DNA from: Arthrobacter ipis
Lineage (GTDB): Bacteria > Actinomycetota > Actinomycetes > Actinomycetales > Micrococcaceae
Direction: 5' to 3'
Assembly: GCF_014694315.1 (NCBI RefSeq)
Contig: NZ_JAAOXD010000001.1
Coordinates: 976,093-1,040,092 of the forward strand
DNA: 64,000 nucleotides
Shown: piece after piece, positions 37,069 to 44,287 of the stretch
How the letters are laid out: the number at the start of each line of letters is the position of its first letter
Numbering within the stretch: the first letter of the stretch is position 1
Made by a program: the position numbers and the translations under genes
Notes under the pieces: model-generated
Databases searched by the model: none
Seen by the model: only the letters and a program-made list of their open reading frames with translations
What the model was told of the DNA's origin: nothing

Positions 37069-37740
37069 GTGGCGCACTTCGTGATCATGGGTTGTGGGCG
37101 CGTCGGGGCCACGTTGGCGCACACGCTCGAGGATGCCGGCCATTCGGTGGCCATCATCGACCAGGACGATCGCGCCTTCCGCCGCCTCCGCTCGGGCTTC
37201 ACAGGCCGGAAAGTCACCGGCGTCGGCTTTGACCGCGACACCCTGAAGCAGGCAGGCGTTGCGGACGCCTATGCGTTTGCGGCGGTCTCCAGCGGCGACA
37301 ACTCCAATATCCTGGCGACCAGGGTGGCGCGCGAGACATTCCACGTGCCGCACGTCGTGGCCCGCATCTACGATCCCGGCCGCGCCGAGATCTACCAGCG
37401 GCTGGGCATCCCCACGGTGGCCGCGGTGCGCTGGAGCGCCGATCAGGTCCTGCGCCGCATCCTTCCCGAACAGCACCTCGCCGGGGACTTCCGCGATCCG
37501 TCCGGCCGCCTCGTGCTCGCCGAACTCGACCTCCACCCGGAATGGGTGGGCCATCCGGTCTCCTCCATCGAAAAGGTGGCCGACGTCCGGGTCGCCTACC
37601 TGACCAGGTTCGGCGAGGGGATGCTGCCCGCCGCGGGCACGTCCTACCAGGACGGCGATAGCGTGCACGCCATGCTGCGGGCGGACCGCACGTCCGAAGT
37701 CGCCCACATCCTCGCCAAAGCCCCCGCCAAGGAGTCCTAA
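37069..37740 (+). CDS. ceoB: RCK/TrkA-type potassium uptake regulator (CeoB-like)
   Basis: A 223-residue cytosolic protein with an N-terminal RCK-N Rossmann domain (FVIMGCGRVGATLAHTLED and IIDQDDRAF) that binds NAD or ATP, and a C-terminal RCK-C-like domain. Such proteins gate K+ transporters. I start at GTG 37069 with a GAGGAG site. The next RCK gene follows directly at its stop codon. Naming follows M. tuberculosis ceoB (Rv2691), which is in the same position beside an APC-type membrane gene. It is divergent from the KimA-like permease. No TrkH/KtrB pore gene is in the window. Confidence 0.88.
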   Translation: MAHFVIMGCGRVGATLAHTLEDAGHSVAIIDQDDRAFRRLRSGFTGRKVTGVGFDRDTLKQAGVADAYAFAAVSSGDNSNILATRVARETFHVPHVVARIYDPGRAEIYQRLGIPTVAAVRWSADQVLRRILPEQHLAGDFRDPSGRLVLAELDLHPEWVGHPVSSIEKVADVRVAYLTRFGEGMLPAAGTSYQDGDSVHAMLRADRTSEVAHILAKAPAKES

Positions 37741-38583
37741 GTGAAAGTCGTCATCGTCGGGGCCGGAAGCGTCGGCTCCTCGATTGCCCGTGAGCTGCTG
37801 GCCCACAAACACGAGATCCTGTTGATCGACCTGAAGCCCGAAGTGATCGGGCGCAGCGGCCTGCGCGGCGCGCACTGGCTGGTGGGCGACGCCTGTGAGC
37901 TGAGCACCCTGCAGGACGCGAAGCTCGAGGACGCGGACGTGGTGGTTTCCGCCACAGGCGATGACAAGGTGAACCTCGTCGTCTCGCTGCTGGCCAAGAC
38001 CGAGTTCGGCATCGGACGCACTGTTGGGCGCGTGAACAACCCGAAGAACGACTGGATGTTCAATGACTCCTGGGGCGTGGACGTTGCCGTGAACACGCCC
38101 CAGCTCATGACGGCCCTCGTCGAGGAAGCCGTTGAGATCGGCGACCTTGTCCGGCTGCTGACCCTGCAGACAGGTGTCTCGTCCATCGTCGAGTTCACGG
38201 TGCCGCATGACTCCCACGCCATCGGGCTAACGGTGGGCGACATCGACTGGCCGGAGGACTCCACGCTGGTGGCCATCCTGCGGGACCAGGCACCGATCAC
38301 GCCCAGCCGGGACGATGTCATTGACGGCGGCGACGAGCTGTTTTTCGTCACCACCATCGCGGCCGAAGACCAGCTGCGCGAGCTCCTGTCACCCGGCTCC
38401 GGCGAAGAGAACGCGCCCAGTGAGGGACCGGGTTCAGGTGAGGGGAACGGTTCAGGTGAGGGGAACGGTTCCGGTGAGGGGCAGGACGGCGCAGCGGCGG
38501 CGCCGGCAACTGCAGATCAGCTGGGCCGGTCAGATCAGCTGGGCCGGTCAGATCAGCTGGATGACGACGGCTTCGACGGCTGA
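37741..38583 (+). CDS. ceoC: RCK/TrkA-type potassium uptake regulator (CeoC-like) with repeat tail
   Basis: A 280-residue protein with RCK-N (VVIVGAGSVGSSIARELL, LLIDLKPEVI) and a C-terminal RCK-C domain ending around residue 220. It begins with a GTG immediately after the ceoB stop. Beyond residue 220 there is a disordered tail built of repeats: three GSGEGN units and DQLGRS repeats. Both come from 18-bp tandem DNA repeats (38431-38484, 38513-38560). The last 31 bases overlap the 3' end of the convergent DUF3159 gene. Its likely role is K+-dependent control of the permease with CeoB; the tail is probably strain-variable. Confidence 0.88.
   Translation: MKVVIVGAGSVGSSIARELLAHKHEILLIDLKPEVIGRSGLRGAHWLVGDACELSTLQDAKLEDADVVVSATGDDKVNLVVSLLAKTEFGIGRTVGRVNNPKNDWMFNDSWGVDVAVNTPQLMTALVEEAVEIGDLVRLLTLQTGVSSIVEFTVPHDSHAIGLTVGDIDWPEDSTLVAILRDQAPITPSRDDVIDGGDELFFVTTIAAEDQLRELLSPGSGEENAPSEGPGSGEGNGSGEGNGSGEGQDGAAAAPATADQLGRSDQLGRSDQLDDDGFDG
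38431..38484 (+). repeat. 18-bp tandem repeat, three units
   Basis: Units at 38431-38448 and 38449-38466 are identical (GGTTCAGGTGAGGGGAAC) and the third (38467-38484) differs at a few positions. They encode GSGEGN in the tail of CeoC. Confidence 0.95.
38513..38560 (+). repeat. 18-bp tandem repeat, 2.7 units
   Basis: The unit CAGATCAGCTGGGCCGGT occurs at 38513-38530 and 38531-38548, followed by 12 bases of a third copy. They encode DQLGRS. The third copy runs into the 3' end of the convergent DUF3159 gene. Confidence 0.95.
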
Positions 38584-39308
38584 CCGTCAGGCGTTGCCGC
38601 GGGCCGGGTGATGAGCCAGGCGAGCCACACACCGAGGATGTACAGCGGCGCTCCCATGATGAGCCTGGTGGTGGCCAATGCCGCCAGCCCATCCGGACCC
38701 ATCAGGTACAGGGGAACCTGCACCAGCAGGCGCAGCAGCAGCACGCCGACGATGATCCACGTGCCCAGCCGGTAGGCGCGCACCCGGGCCGGGTCCTTGC
38801 GCCAATCTAGGCCTTCGTTCCGGATGAACCCGAACAACAGGCCCGCGATCGGCCAGCGGACGGCGATGGAGATGACCATCGCAACGATGTAGGCCGCGTT
38901 GGTCAGGAATCCGGGAAGATAAAAGTTTTCGGCCTTGCCGGTGGTGTTGGCGAGCCACGCGGAGATGCCCACGCCGACGATGCCGGCCAGTGCCTGGGTC
39001 AGCGGACGGCGCTGCACGAGCCGCACCACCGTGAAAACGGCGGCGGTGCCCAACGCAGCAATGAGCGACGGCGTCAGGGCACTGGTGGCGGTGAAGGCGA
39101 CCAGGAAGACCAGGCCGGGCATGATGCTCTCAGCGATTCCCTGGTAACCGCCGGCGCTCTTGAGCACGTCGATGCGGCCGTCGTGGGTGCGGTGCAGCCC
39201 TGCCCTGGACGCGTAGTCCTCGGCCAGTCCCGCAAAACCCGGGGTCTCGGGCGCGGGCTTGGGCTCTTCGCGGCCCGGCCCCGAATCGGGGTTCTCAGGC
39301 AAAGTCAT
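38553..39308 (-). CDS. DUF3159 family membrane protein
   Basis: A 251-residue actinobacterial membrane protein. After a cytosolic N-terminal part rich in Pro/Glu (residues 1-30) there are about five to six hydrophobic segments between residues 60 and 235, with conserved SIMPGLVFLVAF and YLPGFLTNAAYI regions. Function is unknown; it is the counterpart of Rv2693c next to ceoC in M. tuberculosis. The start ATG 39308 overlaps the stop of the OB-fold gene by four bases, and its 3' end overlaps ceoC on the opposite strand. The final residues are low complexity (QPSKPSSSS), on the strand opposite the ceoC repeats. Confidence 0.85.
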   Translation of the reverse strand: MTLPENPDSGPGREEPKPAPETPGFAGLAEDYASRAGLHRTHDGRIDVLKSAGGYQGIAESIMPGLVFLVAFTATSALTPSLIAALGTAAVFTVVRLVQRRPLTQALAGIVGVGISAWLANTTGKAENFYLPGFLTNAAYIVAMVISIAVRWPIAGLLFGFIRNEGLDWRKDPARVRAYRLGTWIIVGVLLLRLLVQVPLYLMGPDGLAALATTRLIMGAPLYILGVWLAWLITRPAATPDGQPSKPSSSS

Positions 39309-39634
39309 TGGTTCTCCTGGCGGGAAAGTATCTCATAGCGTGGGTTGAACATGGTGGGCATGCCCTCTTTTACGGTCAGCATGCCTTCGAGTTGGAGTTC
39401 CGTCCCCGCGTCAATCCCTGGAATGCGGCGGCGGCCCAGCCAGATGACCCGCAGCCGCCCGCGCCGTTCCCTGACCGGGGTGTCGTGGTCCGAGACGATG
39501 GCCGTGAAGGCTGCCACCTGCGACGGGGGCGCGTAGGTTACCGACTCGATAAATCCGTGGCACAGGACGCGCCCGCGCTCCGGCAGCCCGCGGATGGGTA
39601 CCGCGTGGTCCTGCGGGCCGCCTGCATCAACCAA
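39305..39634 (-). CDS. OB-fold nucleic-acid-binding-like protein
   Basis: A roughly 109-residue protein with an OB-fold pattern: GRVLCHGFIESVTYAPP, VAAFTAIVSDH, RRGRLRVIWLGRRRIPGI and LQLEGMLTVKEG, matching small actinobacterial OB-fold proteins (Rv2694c type). Function is unknown; nucleic-acid binding is inferred from the fold. The start is uncertain: a TTG at 39634 is in frame with a GGAG site; it overlaps the end of the DUF3710 gene by eight bases. The stop overlaps the DUF3159 ATG by four bases, so the three genes are coupled. Confidence 0.78.
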   Translation of the reverse strand: MVDAGGPQDHAVPIRGLPERGRVLCHGFIESVTYAPPSQVAAFTAIVSDHDTPVRERRGRLRVIWLGRRRIPGIDAGTELQLEGMLTVKEGMPTMFNPRYEILSRQENQ

Positions 39635-40340
39635 TCTGCGTGATCTCCGGCCCGCGCTCGGGCTGCTCGAAGTCCGGCTCTGCAGGGGGCACGGGCCCGG
39701 CGGCGTCCTTGGGCAGGCGCAGCTGCAGCAGTTCGCGTGGCGGCATGGGGTTCTCGCCCCTGATGACGACGATTTTCCGGAACAGGTCCTCGAGGCCGGC
39801 GGCTGCTTCGCGGTCCAGCGCGGCCTCGCCGCCGAAAACGCCGCGAAGGAACCAGCGGGGGCCGTCGACGCCGATGAAGCGGGCGGCGCGGTAACCCTGG
39901 CTGCCGTCCGGAGCGCCCGCCGGCAGCTTGGCCACGAGTTCGACGCCGTACTCCCCCGGGATCTCCTCAACCTGGCCGCCCTGGCCACCGACAGACTGTC
40001 CGAGCTGCTCCCGGATCTCGTCCCAGAGCCCTTCGGACCGGGGCGCGGCAAATGCCTGCAGCTGCAGGCTCGACCCCTCAAGGTCCATGGTCACGGCAAC
40101 GACGCGCTGGGTTGCTTCCTCAACTTCGAGCCGGAGCTGCAGTCCGTCGCGCGGGGCAATGAGCAGGGCGCCGAGGTCCACATAGCCGTCGCGGCTGCTG
40201 ACCTCGGAGACGTCGAATGGGCCGTTGGCCCTGCGGCGGTCCGCGGCATTCCCGGCAGCACCCGGGGTGACGTCATCCTGGACGTCCTCCGGCTCTGCAG
40301 ATTCCTGCTTCTTGGCTTTCTTGCCCCGCCCAAAAACCAT
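39627..40340 (-). CDS. DUF3710 family protein
   Basis: A 237-residue soluble protein with the family pattern: basic N-terminus (FGRGKKAKK), a disordered stretch to residue 40, then GPFDVSEVSSRDGYVDLGALLIA, YRAARFIGVDGPRWFLRGVFGG and FRKIVVIRGENPMPPRELLQLRLP. Its function is not known; the gene is Rv2696c-like and sits next to dut. The ATG 40340 has an AAGGAGAC-type site. It precedes the OB-fold and DUF3159 genes in one operon. Confidence 0.88.
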   Translation of the reverse strand: MVFGRGKKAKKQESAEPEDVQDDVTPGAAGNAADRRRANGPFDVSEVSSRDGYVDLGALLIAPRDGLQLRLEVEEATQRVVAVTMDLEGSSLQLQAFAAPRSEGLWDEIREQLGQSVGGQGGQVEEIPGEYGVELVAKLPAGAPDGSQGYRAARFIGVDGPRWFLRGVFGGEAALDREAAAGLEDLFRKIVVIRGENPMPPRELLQLRLPKDAAGPVPPAEPDFEQPERGPEITQIG

Positions 40341-40413
40341 GCGTTGTCTCCTTAGTTGTGATCGTGTCGCGCGCCCCGAATCGCGGGTGTGCAGCTAAGC
40401 CGGTGTTGCGCCG

Positions 40414-40971
40414 CTACGTGCCCGGAACGGCAAACCCGCCCGTGGAGCCGAACCCGCCGGCACCGCGGACAGAGTCGTTCAGCTCCCCCACGGCGACGAA
40501 CTGCGCGTGCTCCACGCGCTGGATCACCATCTGTGCAATTCTATCGCCGCGGCGCAGTTCTATGGCTTGGTCCCGGTCGGTGTTGAGCAGCGTCACCGCG
40601 ATCTCTCCGCGGTACCCGGCGTCGACAGTCCCCGGTGCATTAACGACGGTAAGGCCGTGCTTGGTGGCGAGACCCGAGCGGGGGTGGATGAGGGCTACAA
40701 AGCCATCCGGCAGTGCGATGGATACACCGGTGGGGACGAGGCGCCGCTCGCCCGGTTCGAGCAGCACGTCCTCGCGGGCCCGCAGATCCGCCCCGGCGTC
40801 ACCCGGGTGGGCGTAGGACGGCGCTTCCAGGCCGTCGTCGAGCATTTTCAGCTGCACCTGCACCGTGGGTGCTCCGAATTCCGCCCTGGGCTGCGCAGCT
40901 GCAGCCGCGGGGGCCTGCTGCACTGGAGTCTGCTCTGCGAGGGATGTCATGGCCGTTGATTCGTCAGTCAC
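40414..40971 (-). CDS. dut: Deoxyuridine 5'-triphosphate nucleotidohydrolase
   Basis: A 185-residue trimeric dUTPase. Motifs in order: AHPGDAGADLRA, HPRSGLATKHGL, NAPGTVDAGYRGEI (catalytic Asp), RGDRIAQMVI and RGAGGFGSTGGF at the C-terminus. It removes dUTP and supplies dUMP for thymidylate synthesis. It has an N-terminal Ala-rich extension of about 35 residues compared with family members. Start GTG 40971 (or ATG 40950); the GTG is preceded by a TAGAGT -10 box eight bases away and no ribosome binding site, so it is likely leaderless. Next downstream is DUF3710 after 73 bases; DUF3093 diverges. Confidence 0.96.
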   Translation of the reverse strand: MTDESTAMTSLAEQTPVQQAPAAAAAQPRAEFGAPTVQVQLKMLDDGLEAPSYAHPGDAGADLRAREDVLLEPGERRLVPTGVSIALPDGFVALIHPRSGLATKHGLTVVNAPGTVDAGYRGEIAVTLLNTDRDQAIELRRGDRIAQMVIQRVEHAQFVAVGELNDSVRGAGGFGSTGGFAVPGT

Positions 40972-40979
40972 AGTCCCAC

Positions 40980-40985
40980 ACTCTA
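40980..40985 (-). promoter_or_regulatory. -10 box of a probable leaderless dut promoter
   Basis: TAGAGT on the minus strand, eight bases before the GTG at 40971 and without a ribosome binding site. Confidence 0.4.
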
Positions 40986-41049
40986 TCGCCCGCGCTCTGA
41001 CTCCTCCTACTGCAGATGGTCCGCACTACTGGCCACTAAGCTGGGGGGC

Positions 41050-41538
41050 ATGCCCGAATCAAGCGCCGCCGTCCCTTCCCGCAACCCGTCTTCACCGGAC
41101 GAAACCGTACTTTTCACCGAGAAGCTGTGGCCCGGCGCCTGGATTTGGGTTGTCGCCCTGGGCATCGCATCGGCCGGCATTCTGGTCTTCGCTCCCATCA
41201 GTATGGTGGCCGGCTTCACGGCAGCTGCTGTTCTGTTCGCCATCGAAGCCGTTCTGCTGGTCCTGTCCACGCCGTCGGTGTCTGTGACCACGCGCACCGT
41301 TCAGGTGGGCCGGGCCAGCATCGAACGCAGCCTGATCGGCGGGGCTGCGGCGCACCGCGGCAAAGAGGCGACGGCGGAGCGCGGCACGCGCCTGAACGGC
41401 CTCGCCTACATGTGCATCCGGGGGTGGATCGACCCGGTGGTCAGGATCGAGATCACCGACCCGTCGGACCCCACGCCGTACTGGCTGACGTCCACCCGCC
41501 GCCCGGAGGAGCTCGCGGCCGCCATCAACGGGAAGTAA
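41050..41538 (+). CDS. DUF3093 family membrane protein
   Basis: A 162-residue protein with two adjacent transmembrane segments (WPGAWIWVVALGIASAGI and MVAGFTAAAVLFAIEAVLL, residues 27-75) followed by a cytosolic or extracellular domain with CIRGWIDPVVRIEITDPSDP and PYWLTSTRRPEELAAAI. This is the actinobacterial DUF3093 pattern, the Rv2698-like neighbour of dut. Function is unknown. ATG 41050 is preceded by a GGGGGG-type site. It is divergent from dut. Confidence 0.88.
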   Translation: MPESSAAVPSRNPSSPDETVLFTEKLWPGAWIWVVALGIASAGILVFAPISMVAGFTAAAVLFAIEAVLLVLSTPSVSVTTRTVQVGRASIERSLIGGAAAHRGKEATAERGTRLNGLAYMCIRGWIDPVVRIEITDPSDPTPYWLTSTRRPEELAAAINGK

Positions 41539-41565
41539 GCAGGCGCCCAGCCCTCACAATCGCGT

Positions 41566-41871
41566 CTAGCCTTCACAGTCGCGACAGTAAAATAACCCGC
41601 TCTTTTGGCGGGCGATCTGGGAGCGGTGCCGGACCAGGAAGCATGAGGCACAAGTGAATTCGTCGGCTTGCGCGGGCATTACGCGGACCGTCAGCTCCTC
41701 GCCGGACAGGTCGGCTCCGGGAAGCTCGTAGCCTTCGGCGAGGTCGGACTCGTCTTCCTCCACCACCGCCGTCGGTTTCTCGACACGGCGGGTCTTCAGC
41801 TCCTCAATCGAGTCCTCGCTGAGGTCCTCTTCGGACTTCCGCGGCGCATCGTAATCAGCGGTCACGCGCAC
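41566..41871 (-). CDS. DUF4193 family zinc-ribbon protein
   Basis: A 101-residue acidic protein with a C-terminal zinc-ribbon, CASCFLVRHRSQIA and YCRDCEG (two Cys pairs), and an N-terminal DYDAPRKSEEDLSEDSIEEL stretch that is typical of DUF4193. Such proteins are near-universal in actinobacteria next to dut, and the function is unknown; transcription or RNA binding has been speculated. Start is GTG 41871 or GTG 41865, both near an AGAGGA site. It is divergent from sepH. Confidence 0.9.
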   Translation of the reverse strand: MRVTADYDAPRKSEEDLSEDSIEELKTRRVEKPTAVVEEDESDLAEGYELPGADLSGEELTVRVMPAQADEFTCASCFLVRHRSQIARQKSGLFYCRDCEG

Positions 41872-42042
41872 ATTGTCCTCTCTGCCTTGCGGAAAAGCGA
41901 TCCCTGGAACCAACGCCTCCCAGGGCTTCCCACAGCCGTCCAAAACTCCCGGAATTTCGCGGCGCGCCCTCTGCCCTAACGGGAAAAGACAGTGCGGGGT
42001 GGCAGAGTTTCGAATGATAGTAATGCCAGGGTGGAGGATTGT

Positions 42043-43536
42043 ATGCAGGATCTACGGCTTGTAGGCGTGCACGACGACGGGGAGCATCTCCTGTTAAGCG
42101 GCACCGCCGGCGCGATGTTCCGGCTGCCGATCAATGAGGCGCTTAGACTGGCTGCCAGCCGGCCCTCTGCGCGACCGTCCGCGGTTGCCCCCGTGGCCTT
42201 GTCCCCCCGCGACATCCAGGCGAAAATCCGCAGCGGCTCCACGGCAGCCGAGGTTGCCGCCGCCTGCGGCATGCCGCTGGACAAGGTCGAGCGGTACGAA
42301 GGTCCAGTCCTGGCCGAACGCGCGTATATCGCCCAGCAGGCCCAGAAGGTGGAGGTCGCTTCCCCCGCCCCCGGGCACGACGTCTACCGTTCGGCTTTCG
42401 GCGACAACCCCGCCACCCTCAGTGACATGGTGGCCCACCGGCTCACCGCCCACGGCATCCAGTCCGCCACTTTGGAGTGGGATTCATGGCGCCGGCCGGA
42501 CGGCACCTGGACCGTGGTGGCCAAGTTTGAAACTGCCCCCGGCGGCCACGCGAGCATCGGCGAAGAACCCCCCGCCATGTGGACGTTCAACCCCACCCGC
42601 AAATCCCTGCAGAACGCGAACCGCTGGGCCCAGCAGCTCAGCGAACTGGAGCCCCTGGACGGACCTGTGCCGGCGCGCCGGCTGTCCGCGGTGTCCGACA
42701 GGCCCTTCGACTTCGAGACCGACGCGGAAGCCGCAGCGCGCACCGGCATTGGTTCCGGCGCCGGAACCGGCACCGAGCAGCAGAAAGACCCGGACGGCCT
42801 GCTGGACATGCTGCGTTCGCGGCGCGGCCAGCGGCTTGGTGTGGATGAGGACAGCGACGACGCCCTGGCGCTGCTGCTCGCAAACGGTGTCCCGGCCGCC
42901 CACCCGCGGGCCGAGGAAGCACCCGCAGGCACAGAGGCTGAGTCGCCGGCCGATGGTTCCTGGCGGTCAGATGATTCGGTGGATCCCGACAGTTCTGTGC
43001 AGCAGGATGGTGCAGAAGGGGATCCGGAGTCGGAACCCGAGGAGAACGACGACGATAGTGCCACCGAGGCTCCGGGGGCCGAATTCACGCAGGCGCGACG
43101 CCGTGACGGCCGGCCCTCGATGGTCTCCCGCCTTAACCTGGTGCCCCGGCATGAGGAAATCGAGGACGAGTCGCTGAAGCTGCACGACGGCGTCAGCACC
43201 CACACCCGCGAAATCACCATCGTCCCGGGTCACCCAGCAGCCGAAAAGCACAGTCCGGCCAAGCCTGACGAGCCCACTTCACCGGCGGCGCAGGCCACCG
43301 GACCGGTGACCGGCCGTCCGGCGCCTGCCAACCCGGGACTGGATGAACTCCTGGGCCGCGGCAATCCACGGCGCCGCATGGAGGGGAGCCGCATGGATGG
43401 GGCACGGCCGCAGCCAGGCCAGGGAGCGTCCCGCGCCGATCAGGACCGGGACGAACCGGAACGCCAGCCGTCCCGGCCTAAGCGCTCCAGTGTTCCCAGC
43501 TGGGACGAAATCGTCTTTGGCACCCGCGGCGACTAG
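42043..43536 (+). CDS. sepH: Septation protein SepH
   Basis: A 497-residue protein. The N-terminal DUF3071 domain (residues 1-90, MQDLRLVGVHDDGEHLLL, then the helix-turn-helix-like ALSPRDIQAKIRSGSTAAEV and VERYEGPVLAERAYIAQQAQ) is diagnostic. A long acidic, disordered linker (about 225-450) follows, ending in RSSVPSWDEIVFGTRGD, the conserved C-terminal tail. SepH binds FtsZ and promotes Z-ring assembly in actinobacteria. ATG 42043 has a GGAGG site. It is divergent from DUF4193 and ends ten bases from the convergent tdk. Confidence 0.95.
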   Translation: MQDLRLVGVHDDGEHLLLSGTAGAMFRLPINEALRLAASRPSARPSAVAPVALSPRDIQAKIRSGSTAAEVAAACGMPLDKVERYEGPVLAERAYIAQQAQKVEVASPAPGHDVYRSAFGDNPATLSDMVAHRLTAHGIQSATLEWDSWRRPDGTWTVVAKFETAPGGHASIGEEPPAMWTFNPTRKSLQNANRWAQQLSELEPLDGPVPARRLSAVSDRPFDFETDAEAAARTGIGSGAGTGTEQQKDPDGLLDMLRSRRGQRLGVDEDSDDALALLLANGVPAAHPRAEEAPAGTEAESPADGSWRSDDSVDPDSSVQQDGAEGDPESEPEENDDDSATEAPGAEFTQARRRDGRPSMVSRLNLVPRHEEIEDESLKLHDGVSTHTREITIVPGHPAAEKHSPAKPDEPTSPAAQATGPVTGRPAPANPGLDELLGRGNPRRRMEGSRMDGARPQPGQGASRADQDRDEPERQPSRPKRSSVPSWDEIVFGTRGD

Positions 43537-43546
43537 TTAGTAGCCA

Positions 43547-44287
43547 CTAGCTACCAGCACCACGCCACAGGCAGGCGTCCACCTCGAACGGGAGCAGCTG
43601 GTCCTGCTGGGCAATGATGCTGGCGCCATGAGCGGTGACGCGGCGCATGAAGTGCCTCCGGCACAGCGTTTCGTAGCCCACCACTGGCGCACAGCCAGTA
43701 TCACTGCCGGGATCGCCGGCTGCAGCATCAACGGCCGCCGGATCAACGCCAACGCCCATGTCCACGTCGCCCACCACCACCTGCGCACCTTCGGTGACCA
43801 TCACGCCGTCGACCGTCCTGGCGTTATGGGTGGCGCGCCGGCCGCACCAGCACAACGCTTCAACCTGGAGGACCTGCACCCGGTCCGCGAGTTCAATCAG
43901 GCGCTGCGAACCCGGGAACAGGCGGGTCCGGAAGTCCGCGGTGATGCCGAAGGCAAAGACGTCCACCTCGATCTCGTCCACCACGCGTGCCAACTGCTCC
44001 ACCTGGGCCGCTGAATAGAACTGTGCCTCGTCGCAGATGAGGTAGTCCACGCGGATCCCCCGGGTGCGTCGGAGCACCACTTCGTCCCAGAAGTCGGTGG
44101 AATCGACGACTTCCACGGCCTCGGTCTGCAGCCCCAGGCGGCTGGAGATTTTGGAGTCGCCGGCGCGGTCGTTGCGGCTGAACCGAACCCCGCCCCGGCC
44201 GCGGGCCCGGTGGTTGTAGTCCATCTGCAGCGCAAGGGTGGACTTGCCGGAGTCCATGGTTCCGGAGAAAAAGACGAGCTCAGCCAC
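43547..44287 (-). CDS. tdk: Thymidine kinase, type II
   Basis: A 246-residue enzyme that phosphorylates thymidine with ATP. P-loop GTMDSGKST (residues 9-17), Walker B-like YLICDEAQFYS near 85, and the zinc-binding Cys pairs (CWCG near 145 and a C-terminal pair) with the lasso loop are present. Compared with short TK1-type enzymes it has an insertion (GVDPAAVDAAAGDPGSDTG, residues 178-196). The GTG start at 44287 overlaps the phosphodiesterase gene by eight bases. Salvage of thymidine complements dut in dTMP supply. Confidence 0.95.
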   Translation of the reverse strand: MAELVFFSGTMDSGKSTLALQMDYNHRARGRGGVRFSRNDRAGDSKISSRLGLQTEAVEVVDSTDFWDEVVLRRTRGIRVDYLICDEAQFYSAAQVEQLARVVDEIEVDVFAFGITADFRTRLFPGSQRLIELADRVQVLQVEALCWCGRRATHNARTVDGVMVTEGAQVVVGDVDMGVGVDPAAVDAAAGDPGSDTGCAPVVGYETLCRRHFMRRVTAHGASIIAQQDQLLPFEVDACLWRGAGS

